A stretch of DNA of 64,000 nucleotides from positions 186,001 to 250,000 of the forward strand of contig WIXG01000044.1 of the NCBI GenBank assembly GCA_009869945.1, in the 5' to 3' direction. The stretch is from Mesaphorura yosii. Its lineage: Eukaryota; Arthropoda; Collembola; Poduromorpha; Tullbergiidae. Within the stretch, counting starts at the first letter, position 1, and each line of letters starts with the position of its first letter. Made by a program: the position numbers and the translations under genes. This document shows positions 13,201 to 24,253 of the stretch, in pieces. The notes beneath the pieces are model-generated. The model made no database searches. It saw only the letters and a program-made list of their open reading frames with translations, and was not told where the DNA came from.

Positions 13201-14824
13201 TGAGCATAGTACGGAGGTGATATGTTCGCAATTTGCAAAACACATAATCCAGATGAGCCTGCCCAGGGCAAGGCCAAGGCTGTCCGTAATAATATTAGTA
13301 ACTCAAGGTAGCCTTGTGCATTTGTCAAGATTTGAACAGAGCGAAGACAGCAACATGATTTTTTTTACTGGGGACTGATTGAGCTGGCAAAAAGCGAAGA
13401 GTTCGCTATGTCGCTTCACTTCAGTATTCAATTTCAATCCAACTTGATAACTCCCTTTCGTTGAGATGAAGTCATAATTGACGACTCTTACTAGTCACAG
13501 ACGCGCTCTCACTAAAAAATTTCGAGTTTTAAAAAGGAGATACGACACGATGCGCTATTGAGATTGGGTTCTGCTTCTTGTATCCTGATTAGCATAACTA
13601 AATAATAATGGCTTCTCACTCTCAGTTTCAACTCAATGCCACCGCTAGACTGTTGATTATTGCTAGACGCTGAACACTATGTGCTTCTACTTTGCAAAAA
13701 TAGAATTGACGATTTCCTGATTCACAAGTATTGTAACACTTGAGTGGCACGTCTTTTCTGATTTTTGCTAATTTTGCTGGAATTTTTAAGTTCATTTGTT
13801 CATTCTTTACTATCCCCGCGGCCGTGCACTTTGGAATCTGAAAATCGGATTCATTATCTCGATAAAGATGATTTCAGTCCATTTGCGTGTCCAACCGTTC
13901 ACTGGCGATACAACAATAATGATGTGTCGACGCGTGACCTTCTAGCCTTCTGTGTGCGAGTTCTTCCACACAAGCTTTTACCTAATTTTTTGCAGATGCG
14001 ACGAGAATATGCAAATTAGCAGGCACTTACGATTCACAAGATTGTGATTATAGTCATTACAAATTATGACGTTAATTTTAATCACCGTAAATTACGAATT
14101 CATGACAATTCACAATCGTTACAATGCAAAGAAGCTAAGCCACTCAACAGTAAGTTGATGTGGTCTCAAGGTTTATAATAGGCTTGGTTAATGAAGGAGG
14201 CAATGGCGCAATGGGCAATTATTGCTACTTGGCAATGACGAAGTTGAACTGCTTAAATTCGGTGCTTGGTCAATTAACTTGCCAGTTCTCAGAAATTTAT
14301 GCTCTGTGAAAATAGGGGTGAGTTTCGGTGGAACCGGATATCAAGTCGGTAATTGAGATTTTGTCACTCTAACACAAACACTCTTCGCATGTAAGGAAGA
14401 GGAAACGAGAGGTGATTCACAGTTGAGTGTAATGTATTGTTTTCAATTATACACGACAATTATGATAATAAATTATGCTCATTGTACCACTAGTGCAAGA
14501 AAGAAATTTTGCACACGGAAATTGAGAATTCTAGATTTTAACAACTCATTTAGACAAGACATTCGGCGCCCTCGGTCATCAAAATAACAGCTCCGTCGTC
14601 GCTGTTGCAATTTTTCCAAATGGTACGAGGCGTGTTTCCGTAAGCTAACGAGTGTCGTGCCAGTAAATTATTTTTGACCAGGTAAATACTGACCAAGTGC
14701 CCAAAACTAGCATGAAAAATAACAAATACCCGAGAAGATGTCGATAAAAACGTTGGAACTTCCTGACAGTAGAAGTCACTAAAACGATTGGAAAAGCTTT
14801 CTTAAATATGAAAAACCTGCACAG
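7216..14824. other. 7.6 kb without recognisable genes
   Basis: All frames were scanned. Open frames are short (under about 120 codons) and have the cysteine/leucine/histidine-rich composition of random AT-rich sequence. No tRNA, rRNA or transposon ends were recognised. The stretch probably holds 5' untranslated exons, introns and regulatory DNA of the minus-strand gene at 5315-7215. Confidence 0.5.
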
Positions 14825-15226
14825 TTATAAAAGAGACACAGTTGTGAAGTTTCACAAGCCGAAAGGAAATTGGAAACGGTAAAACTACGGCACGGGTTGC
14901 ATTTTTCGCAAAAAGTTGGCAGTTGAGTGCATTTATGGATTTGGTACAGAAGAACGGAAGACTACCATTTCGTGCCATGCGCATGCCTGGCGTAAGGAAT
15001 GCTTGACCGTGGCACTACTGACATTCTTTCCTCGGTTGCGCAGCCACAGGAAATGAAGTGGTTTGGCAGGAATTTTGGTATCAGTTTGGTACTCAGGACA
15101 AACGACGCGGAGAGGGCAAGACAGGTTTATGATGATCTGGTGGGAAATATGCGATCCTCACACGAACTTCTGTATGCGAATGTGTGCCATCGTGAGCAAA
15201 TGAGGAGTATAGTTCCGATAGAATAA
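14825..15226 (+). CDS. 3' part of a small unidentified gene (three phase-compatible exons)
   Basis: Three pieces join in frame: 14825-14878 (after CAG, before GTAAAA), about 14903-14996 (ends GGC then GTAAGG; its acceptor after AAAAAG is weak) and about 15046-15226 (after GCGCAG, ending in TAA at 15224-15226). The joined tail is about 105 residues, basic and hydrophilic, with a C-terminal stretch GISLVLRTNDAERARQVYDD that looks alpha/beta and protein-like. The 5' end was not found, and I do not recognise the family. AATAAA overlaps the stop codon. The gene converges on BUD31. Expression or homology evidence would decide whether it is real; the middle acceptor is the weakest point. Confidence 0.35.
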
Positions 15227-15227
15227 A
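15222..15227 (+). terminator. Polyadenylation signal AATAAA of the small plus-strand gene
   Basis: AATAAA overlaps the TAA stop codon of the putative gene ending at 15226. Confidence 0.35.
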
Positions 15228-15255
15228 TTAATTATTATAAAATTGCCTCCAACCA

Positions 15256-15261
15256 TTTATT
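15256..15261 (-). terminator. Polyadenylation signal of BUD31
   Basis: AATAAA on the minus strand about 150 bp past the BUD31 stop. It would make the BUD31 3' end run into the convergent neighbour's 3' end. Confidence 0.5.
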
Positions 15262-15409
15262 CGCTAATCACAAATATGACAGGACGCAAGTCCAAGGGAT
15301 AAACCACGTAGAAAATATGTTATATTTATGAACATTATGAAACGATCAGTTTTAAGAATTAAGAATTTATTCCGTGGACAAATACTTGCTCGTGATTACA
15401 AATCGATGC

Positions 15410-16099
15410 TTAGCCACCGCAGCCACGACATCCACAATGAATACATTCCACGACTTTGCCCTGCAATAAGAGATTACAAAATATTAGTAATATACGTCAT
15501 GTCAGTAAATTTTGAGGTTAAATTAAGGTTAGGTAATGATTACCTCTTCCAGTTTGCTTTTGGGGACACGACATATGCAGTTGGTTCCGAAATTGGTATC
15601 TCTTGTTTGAATACATCTGAGACAACACAAGTTTTCGTAGCCCTGCTTCTTCCATTTAGCTATCAAGTTGGCGTCAGCGATGTTTTCCTTCAGGCAGTAA
15701 TCATACAGTTCTGTAGATACGGTGGTTTTTCAAATTAGTAAATTGGCCACGACCACCAGCAAGTAAGTAAAGAACTAGTTCATGGAACGTACCTCTGCTA
15801 ATTGCTTTGCGTTTGTAAAACAGGTCGTAGACATATCTGGATTTCTGGTGATGTATCTTGAAGATTGGCCACAAAGATTCGACCTTGCGTTTTCCTTCAT
15901 GTGGTTCAGCCTCAGCTGAAAAAACATGCGATAACAGTACACAGGTAGATCAGTAGAAATTCGAGACAAATTGAAAGGACCATGAAAGTTAGAAAGCGAT
16001 GTTACCTTCACGCATTTTCTGTTCCAGTTCTTCCAACGTAGGCTCGATAAGCTCCCAACCATCTGGAGGCGGTTTTCGACTTCTTCGAACTTTGGGCAT
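15410..16099 (-). CDS. BUD31: BUD31 homologue (G10), spliceosome component
   Basis: Four exons join without a frame break: 16006-16099, 15793-15915, 15544-15710 and 15410-15460, giving 144 residues, the standard length for the family. The protein begins [20 protein letters not shown] and keeps the family core ([20 protein letters not shown]). It ends in a cysteine-rich zinc-binding tail ([31 protein letters not shown]). BUD31 is a nuclear protein of the activated spliceosome and is among the most conserved eukaryotic proteins. Introns are about 80 bp. A further acceptor (TTTTTTTAG) lies just upstream of the ATG, so the 5' untranslated region is probably spliced. It is divergently arranged with PDAP1, 475 bp away. 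Identification is secure. Confidence 0.97.
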
Positions 16100-16574
16100 C
16101 TTGCCTGGACAGGCTTTCTAAAAAAATATAGTTGAATGAACAATTCACAGAAGAGATCGCAAATTATATTTAAGTCGGTTTCCCAATCCCAACACTTCGT
16201 TTCCTTTTCGATACAGAATTATTAAAAACTCGCGCATCAAAGGCAAGAAAAAGTGAATGCAAGCAACGGACTTGAAGTTGGGCCGCAGTTACGAAATTAT
16301 AGAACTGTGTGTTTGATACTTTCATGCTGTTACTACTTTTTGAATCAATTCTTTTAAAGCTGGAACAATTTGTGACCAGCTCTTGTATAAATTGGAACAT
16401 AAGTTGTAATTAGAACATTAGAAATCACTGGAAATCGGTAGAAGTCGCAAATAGCAAGTTGTAGAAGTGAATTAAGTAGGTATCACATAAGTATCTGTCT
16501 GCTCCTTGCCGTGGTGGTCTGAAACTCCTTCTCTGTTGCACGAAGACTTACCAGCCCTTTGAGGAGTCGTGATA
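16100..16574. promoter_or_regulatory. Shared divergent promoter region of BUD31 and PDAP1
   Basis: The 475 bp between the two start codons must hold both transcription starts and both 5' untranslated regions. I see no TATA box at a suitable distance on either side, which fits housekeeping genes with a bidirectional promoter. Confidence 0.55.
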
Positions 16575-17650
16575 ATGCCACGGGGTAAGCCATTAGACCA
16601 TAAATACGTGCTAAATTCAGCTCGTTCTTGAATAGTAAGCTTCATCCAATAAATTCTCCACCTTTCTTCAGGTAAATACGTCAACCACAAAGGTCGGAGT
16701 CGCCATTTCACCAGCCCCGACGAATTGGAGAGAGAGCGAAAGAAAGAATTAGACAAGAAATGGAGAGTAAGTTTGGACAAACACATTTGTTCCATGATCG
16801 GTCCGACAGCTCGCGTACTAACTTAAATATTTCGCTTCTTCGCAGAAGAAAAAAGATGAAGACGACGATGAGGAATCTTCAGAGGAGGAAGAGGCTGGTC
16901 CCGAGACAGGTGACGGCGCTGCTGGCCCATCCGTCAAAAAGAGCGAATCCGCATCTGGGTCAGAAGAATCTGAGTCCGAATCGGAGGATGATGAGAATGT
17001 AAAAATGAATTTTGCATTTCTATTAGCTGTGTTACTGGCAATGCATGACATAATTTATGCAATTTTAATTTCTCTTGTAGAAAAAGAAAAAGGGAGTGGA
17101 AGGTCTGATAGAGATTGAGAATCCAAACCGTATTGTGAAGAAAGTTAAGAAGCCGACCGCGAAAGTGGAAGATGATGGACCAAAAGAGGGGCCAACTCCG
17201 AACCGCGCAAGCACTTCTAGTGTGAAGCCGGAATTATCAAGGCGAGAAAGAGAAGAACTAGAGAAGCAGCGGGCTAGAGCTCATTATCAGAAACTTCATG
17301 CAGAGGGTATGCTTATCTATCCAGCTTCAATATCTGCTAACCGCAATTCAATTAACGTTACGTTAACTTAAGATTGTCCCTTTATTTAACTTTTCATTAC
17401 AGGCAAAACAGAAGAAGCAAGAGCAGATTTAGCGAGACTAGGTAAGTGTATTTTTAGGTTATTGCGTAATTTGCAATTGCAAGTATGTCCATTTAAATAC
17501 AATTCGGCCTCTCTCATTTTCTCAATAGCACTAATCAGGAAGCAACGCGAAGAAGCTGCCAAAAAGCGTGAGGACGAGAAGAAAGCGAAAGATGCTGCTA
17601 CTGCTGCCAAGCACGAGCAAGTTAATAAGGCATTGGGAAAGAAATCATGA
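16575..17650 (+). CDS. PDAP1: PDAP1 homologue (28 kDa heat- and acid-stable phosphoprotein, PDGFA-associated protein 1)
   Basis: Six exons: 16575-16584, 16672-16766, 16846-16998, 17081-17306, 17403-17441 and 17529-17650, all in phase, giving 199 residues. The first exon carries only MPR plus one base. Family hallmarks are the N-terminal [14 protein letters not shown] segment, a very acidic Ser/Glu/Asp tract (about 40-85), the diagnostic [15 protein letters not shown] motif, the [20 protein letters not shown] helix, and [30 protein letters not shown] near the C terminus. The protein is predicted largely helical or disordered and cytosolic. Human PDAP1 was described as binding PDGF-A and has been linked to RNA and stress biology. 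It is somewhat longer than the human form because of a Pro/Ser insert before LSRRE. Identification is secure. Confidence 0.95.
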
Positions 17651-17878
17651 TTTCACCCAATAGATATAATTATGCAAGCAACTATTTTTCTCAGTTACGA
17701 TTTATACTACGGTACTGTATTGTTTATGGTATTCAATCGAAGAGTCTGTTTATAGCTCTACCTAAACTAATATTGTACAAGTATGACAAGCCTTTTGTAA
17801 AACTCTAAACTGCAAACTCCCAGTTCGAGTAAGCGAATCGGCTTCGCTTCCATCTTGAAATCCTGAATGCGTATGTGA

Positions 17879-17884
17879 AATAAA
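17879..17884 (+). terminator. Polyadenylation signal AATAAA of PDAP1
   Basis: AATAAA about 230 bp after the stop codon. Confidence 0.6.
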
Positions 17885-17948
17885 CAATGATGAGAAAATA
17901 ATTAAATCGAAGATAATTCAACTGCATTTCTGTAAACGTTTTACTCTT

Positions 17949-17954
17949 TTTATT
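17949..17954 (-). terminator. Candidate polyadenylation signal of the ZU5/death-domain gene
   Basis: AATAAA on the minus strand, about 520 bp past the stop codon at 18471. Other non-canonical signals closer to the stop are possible. Confidence 0.3.
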
Positions 17955-18470
17955 GCTTGATTTTCAAACGAAATAGAAAATGGCATACAAAATTACAAAA
18001 TCTTAATTTAAAGGTTTTAGTTTGAATTAATTCGAATAATATATAAGCAGTCGGTGCAAACATTAAGTAGGCAGTTTCCTTAATTAGCAGATTGTTCGTG
18101 CTCATAATCTTAAATAATAATTTCCGAATACGAAATTACATTACAATCAGGTTCCAAACGTAATTCGCTTAATACATAAAAGTAATACTTTGTTTTAAAA
18201 AAGAGTATCCTAATCGGAGGAAAGCGACCATAAAGGTAATAAAAATATGAAAGAAAGGTCAGATCTTCATCTTACGAATTACGATCAGACGTAATGAGAG
18301 AGCCTAACTAGTGCGAATTTGTGCCAAAATAGAGAAATAGGAAAGATAATTTTTCATAATGACGCCTAAATCTGAATTTTGTGCCATATGCGATATGCGT
18401 AAGAGTAAGTTATCACGTTAGCAGAAGTATTCTGACAACAGCGTTCAGAATATCTCGGAATGAAGTCGAG

Positions 18471-21400
18471 TCATGGTTTCTCATTTCTAGAAACAAGCCT
18501 CATTTTCTTGGCCACAGCATTCATGCCTTCTTTACATAACGCTTGGTACAGGACACCATACGTGCATTGTTTAGGAAACTTTTCTCGCCAAAAGATTAAC
18601 ATTTGATATGCACATTCCCGTAAACCATTCGATTTGTGTAGGTGTTCAATGTTGACAATGGAAGGTTCATCGACGCCTAATGTTCGAGCAAGATTTCTCC
18701 AGCTCAATGTGTCCAGATATGCTGACACGTCCCACAGGTAGGTTTGCTCTAGCTTGGTCATGTCCCGTCTAAACAGCACAAGCAAAGGGGATCCTTTTGA
18801 GTTATCACTGTCTTATATCAAAATCCGTCACACTCACTCACCTGTGCAAAAGTGATGTGGTATCGGACAAAGCTTTTCCTCCAGCATCCTCATTCTCTGA
18901 CGCACTGCTTTCGTCGTCCTCCTCATCACCTTCTCCACTTTCATCGGTACTGTCCTTTTTATACTTTGGTAGCTTTGGAGGCGGCCCACGCTTAACTCGT
19001 TTGCTGTTTGCGGAACTGCTTCCCTTGCTGCGGTTTATGCTCGGATTTGATCGCTTACGCATGGAACCATTCAGTACAGAGTCTTGAGATATTTGAGTTC
19101 CTACAAAGGGAAATCGAAATAGATTGTAACTTCGTTTTGTTCAGATATTCTAGCTTCCTTTTAGATTTTAGCTTTACCTGATGTGTCCGAGTCGCTTTCT
19201 TCGTAACGACCTGCGGATGATCCGAGCCCAGATGAACCTTGCGACTGAAATTTTCAACAAATCAAGCCTTTTGTCTCACAATCAAATTCATAGTCCTCGA
19301 ATCTTACCGAAATGGACTTCTTGGAACCAGTCGGAGAAGTTCCTCCACCTAATTTCAGTTGTCGATTTACGGAATACAAAGCGTTCACAAACTCGTCTGG
19401 AGTTCCACCTCGAGCCTGCAATTAAAGTAAAATGAATGCTTTTATGCTTTCCTTTGAACAGCTACTCAAAAATTGGAATGGTCGAACTGCCGTACCTGAT
19501 ACGAATTCAGCATGGCAATGAAGGGATCCGGGGAATACTAAATGTTTGAAGAAATGGAATAACATTGACCAAGTAAAGTAAGTTCTTTACTGAGATAGAG
19601 CAATTTTACAAATCTGCTTACCTTCAGGTTACGTCTAATTTCCTGATGTGTAAAACCAATTGCTTTTGCGAATATCTTCCAGTTTTCATCAGCAGTGATA
19701 AATAGATTTCCCGCAAGTTCTTGCAGAGCCACGATGCTCCATCGGTCGCTTTGGTCATGTGGTGTTTGTTCGCCCTCGCACCCATACTTTTGAAGGTTGA
19801 ACTCAAAAAGTGGTTCCTCTTCCCGCTGGCGAATGTATCGCTTCACGATGACCTTGCCAAATGTTCCACGTCCCACAGTGATACCCTCTTTAAATCTGAT
19901 GAAACAAGAAGAGTTCTTAAGTAAGTAGATAAAAGTTAACACATTAAATGCGACATTAATAATTACCTTAACGCATATTGCATTTCAAAGTCCCGGCCTC
20001 TGAAGTCACATTCTTCTTTGACCATTCCATTGTCATCTTCGCCAGCTTCGTCATCTTGCTCAAAGAACTTTGACTTAAGGCGAATGATAATTTTTCCAGG
20101 CCTGACAAGTTTTGGCTTATTGCAGCTTCCGATTCTGTACATAAAATAAAAAATTGCACCTGTCAGATGTCCTTTCAAACTCAAAGTCGATTTTATCTTG
20201 TTACCTGTGCGGATAATTTGTTATTTCCGGCAGGATCTTGTCGCTGCGATAGCAGATGACTTCCAACCCGAATCGTTTTGTGTCCGGATTCTCTTGCATA
20301 TTCGCTTGGCATTTCATGGAAAAACTAACGTACGGGTACAAATACGACATTCCAACACGTGCTTCATAAAGGCTTGCAGAAATTATATTCCAAACTGCTC
20401 GAAAGAAGCTAAAATGCTCAACTTGGAACGAAATCACAGTTGTAGATATATTTCCGCGTTCGATTGCACTAACGGTGTACGGTCTGTCTAGGATCTCCCA
20501 TTTGCTCTCTTCATTCTCATTGGTGCAACTTTGCCAAATTGTTAGTTTCGGCTCCAGATGACGAAAGTTGCTCATGATGTAATCGTAATCTGGTATTGGT
20601 AGTTGAATTGTTACTCCATTATTGCTGTCACCGCATCTAACTTTGTTAAATTTTAGCCCGTGCGGTTCGACCATAATTATTGGAGACGCCAGTGCGGATT
20701 TTGTTGGGTCCAACGTTGGTTTTTTCTGAAAGAAATCTGCCCAGCTCGTCTCGGTGTCAAAGAAAATTTTCACTCTTGCAGTGATGTCTGTTTCGAGGGA
20801 ACCTTTCGGAAAATCCACCTGTACAAGGTCCAAGGCCTCCGAAGGAAGAAATAGTTTACCACCAATGCGTGCACATACTTTCTTTGTGACTTCGATGTCG
20901 CTGTACTTGTTTCGAATTACGATCAAGAGGTAGCAAAATTCATTGATTTCAAATGTCACTCTCCCGAAATCGTAGCCCAGCTTCAGGGCGTTGCCGTTCT
21001 CATCTGTTAGTACTTGCCACTCAATACTGGATCGTGGTCGTTTGTCCAATGCTGAAGGTTCGTTGTTGATTAAGCAATAGAACTCGTCACCTTGCGCTGG
21101 ATCCACATCCACTGGAATTGAAAGCGTGACAGGTAGCGTGGGCGAGAATTTAGTACCGAAAGGTTTCAGCGATATTACGGGACTAGCCACAATTATTCTT
21201 AAGCCCAGATTTCGAACAAATCCGTCCTCGGGAACAATGTTTGAAAAAGTCTCAATTGAAAACGGTGACTTAGGAGGCAACAATCTTCGCCGTCTTTTAT
21301 ACAGTCTTGACCCCGTCTCGTCCAGGTCGAAGTTGAACAGGTTGCTCTGAGATCTTGTTGAAATGCTCGGCGCTGGCGGCGATTCATATCCTTCAAGTGG

Positions 21401-22462
21401 TGCTAATAGCAGGATTTTGCGATGGTAAGCGAATGTTGCAGTTGTGAGAGCTATGGTAGGAAGGGCCATGAAGGATCGGAATGATGCGTCTGAAGAAATT
21501 GAATGTTGACTCTCTTCTTCCTCCATCTCCTTATCCCATTGACCTCTCCCACAAATGGATAAATGTCCAGGGAAGTTCTCGTCCTCGTCATCATCCCATG
21601 GTTGAGAATGTGAAGTTTCAGCGTCCAAGTACCCATCATCATCTGAAGATTCGCTTAGATAATCTGGGGTCAAGATCACTTGTAATTCTTGTTCTTGGTT
21701 CTTCGCAGTTCTCGATCTTCTTCGTCGTCTCTGACATGCCATATGGACGTCCTGTCCGGACTGTGAACGTTGAGATGGTCCTTGTGAACATTTGTTGTCC
21801 TGATTTTGAGAATGGTTAAAGGAATGCTCTGATGCTGTTCCATAATCACTGCTTTGATCAGGAGTTTGAGATGGAGGGCAGCTCAATGGGATGCTGAAAT
21901 TGACAGTTGGGCCCGGCCCAGCCTCGACTGTTTTAAGAGAGGAAGACTGGCCTTCTTCAAGCTTCTTTAAAGTGATCCTTTGCGACCGGCGAGTACACTG
22001 AGAATTTGAGGAGAGGAGATCGGAGGGTACAACTGACAGGTGTGGAGTACGAGAATCATCCTCCAGACATGATACTGAGGCCGAAGCACTTCGTTCTTGA
22101 AATTCTGGATAGAGATTATTGGTTCCTTCAGGATATGGAGTAAGTTGCAACAGAGGTCCTTCACTTAGCAGGCTTGAAGAATCCTTAGAAAGCACTGGTT
22201 CAGAATCAAAGTTCAACGACTTCCTTGCCCGAGAATGTCGCTTTGGTGGGCTGGGAGGCCTATGTCTCTTCGATGCAGAGTTCTTCCCACTTGTATTGCA
22301 TGTTTTCGTACGTGAACGATCCGCTGAAACTTGAGCATCTGGATCTGCGGAGCTATTCTTTGACGGGGCACTTGCTGGACACGAATTAGCTTCGTGTGAT
22401 CTGGTGGATGGACGATTATCCGATTTTGTACTTGAATTTTGAGTATTGATTGGTGGCCCCAT
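18471..22462 (-). CDS. ZU5-ZU5-UPA protein with two death domains (PIDD/UNC5/ankyrin-like signalling adaptor)
   Basis: Eight exons (20205-22462, 19967-20134, 19622-19895, 19496-19537, 19308-19415, 19178-19244, 18842-19100, 18471-18768) join in frame to 1157 residues. The ATG at 22462 follows an in-frame stop. Residues 1 to about 340 are Ser-rich, charged and disordered. Residues about 390-530 look like a degenerate first ZU5 and 534-690 like a clear ZU5 (GGKLFLPSEAL, SPIIMVEPHGLKF, VTIQLPIPD), closing with VEHFSFF at about 681-687. A UPA-like region follows (about 705-850). Death domain 1 spans about 862-945 (ENWKIFAKAIGFTHQEIRRN), then a Ser/acidic linker, then death domain 2 at about 1068-1150 (LSWRNLARTLGVDEPSIVNIEHL, CAYQMLIFWREKFP). 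ZU5-UPA-DD modules occur in ankyrins, UNC5, UNC5CL and PIDD1. There are no leucine-rich repeats, ankyrin repeats, signal peptide or membrane segment. An intracellular apoptosis or NF-kB-type adaptor role is inferred. Confidence 0.8.
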
Positions 22463-24253
22463 AATCAATCTGATTCATACTTCCGAATTTCAATTGCTCT
22501 GCAATCAAAAAAATAAAGGCAACTCATTAGTATTAGGTCATGAAATTAAGCATGCTCATTGAGCCATCGCATTTTGATTAAGAAATCTTGCCCTATCGGC
22601 CTATCGTGTAGATCCTTAATGAAGTGACAAGCCATCAGTCAATTATCAGTGTGTTTTTAATATGCACACTTCTTACCATGCAACTGAAACAATCAGCGTC
22701 GATGAAAATGAGCAGTGACCACTCAGGGCAGTGATGGATTCGAATTTGAGTGAGTGTAGATCGCGGTGCAGCACAATTCAATTACACATGATTATGATTT
22801 AACTTTGCAGAGCCAGCACACCAAAACACAATATAGTATTCATGTGAAAACGCTTCCCAGCAACTGAATTAAATTACCATTACCCGGCTCAACATCATTT
22901 TACAAGGTGCCAGCAAATAACTTCAAGCCACTCCACTTAAATGTCACTGATACTCCGGATGACCCTATTTTTAAACTTTGGTGCTGTGCTATTCATGCAA
23001 CAAGATTCGAATCCGAGTTCCTATCCGATTAATTTGCCTCGGCTTTCCTCTTAGGATCTAAAACTAACGTGGAATGTTGGCAGCTCAGATTAGCTTCAAT
23101 TAGGTGTTTAAATCAGTCCAGAAAAAACTCGAGTCTTGAATGCCATGCAAAGACAGGCAAAAATCCTTTAAAACAGCCAAGAGGCCAAGACGCTACTTGT
23201 TGCTTGCATAAAACATTTCAATTGCAGAATACACGCAAGATGAGCGACCAAGAACCGACCTCTCCCGATCATACCTTCCACTTTCTCGGACCCACTAAAA
23301 TGCATTGTCAGATTCACAGAACTCAGATCACAGTATGCAGAGAGTGCAACAATGGAAGAAGCAGTTAAAAGTAAACAAATGCCAGTACTATAAGCTAAGA
23401 ACTTACGAGGTAAAAGTTTCCATTGCCCGTAGAAAAAACCACTGCCAATTGTTGCGAATCGGTATACGTTGTTGCCGCTGGGTGATTCATTCCTGTTTTG
23501 AGGCAAAAGTATGCTTAATTTACGGATAAACTTCACTAAATTGGCAATTAAATCAAGAAACTTGGCGTAGCTTTTAGTTTAGCGTACCTTTGATAGTTCG
23601 CCAACCCTCACGACATACAACGACACAACGCCAACCTTCTGCTAATTGCAACTGAAACTAAAACTTATCTGAGCTTGCCACATTCTGCAAACACCTGAAC
23701 TTTTCTGGACATGTTCCAAATTGTCCATTCTCGACTGGAATGACCAATAACTTTGCGCGCTACTTGTTTACCAACATGCGCCAAAGCTAGAACCAGGCAG
23801 TCAGTCATGCGTAAACAAGCAAGACGCGTTAAATGTAACCTGCCGAGGCCAAGGGTCCAGCCGGCATTTTGAGCGGGGTTGAGTCCAGTGCATGTCTAAG
23901 CAAATGAGAGATGCCGCCAAGCAGGCGACGGCCAGTTTGCAGTACGTTTGTGTATGGCGGACGGGCGGTTTTAAGGCAAGGTTCATTACACGCAGTTCAT
24001 CATAGATAATTTTTTTGCATTATGCCATTGAGTCTTTTGCACGAGTTAGGACAAATCATCCGCATTCCAGATAGTCCCAAAGAAGTACTAAAAAAAACTC
24101 AAGTTCTTGCACCTTCTTCCGTCGATTTATATCCATTTGTAAAGTTTGAACAATAGTCAAGTAAATAAGCTTTAGAATTCTTAATTGACATTACAATTAG
24201 CAATTAGGCTACCGGTAAACAGTCTCACAAAATCAGCCAATAATCAGCTTGAT
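22463..24253. other. Intergenic: upstream region of the ZU5/death-domain gene and 3' side of ELAC2
   Basis: No coding exons recognised. A splice acceptor (GATTGCAG) lies about 30 bp upstream of the ZU5/death-domain ATG, so at least one 5' untranslated exon is probably further right in this stretch. The open frames near 23069-23536 lack protein-like composition. Confidence 0.55.

Larger units (their letters stand above)
17651..18470. other. Convergent intergenic region with the 3' ends of PDAP1 and the ZU5/death-domain gene
   Basis: No coding sequence is seen. It holds the 3' untranslated regions of both flanking genes and their candidate polyadenylation signals (plus strand 17879-17884; minus strand 17949-17954), which lie only about 70 bp apart and would give overlapping 3' ends. 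Confidence 0.6.

Noticed and set aside
19850..19895. VGRGTFGKV at the start of exon 3 of the ZU5/death-domain gene, resembling a kinase glycine-rich loop
   Set aside because: No Ala-x-Lys at kinase spacing, no HRD, DFG or APE motif follows, and the segment lies in the UPA-like region just before a death domain.
23069..23536. Overlapping open frames of 74-122 codons between the ZU5/death-domain gene and ELAC2
   Set aside because: No consistent splice partners or domain-like sequence on either strand; composition is random.
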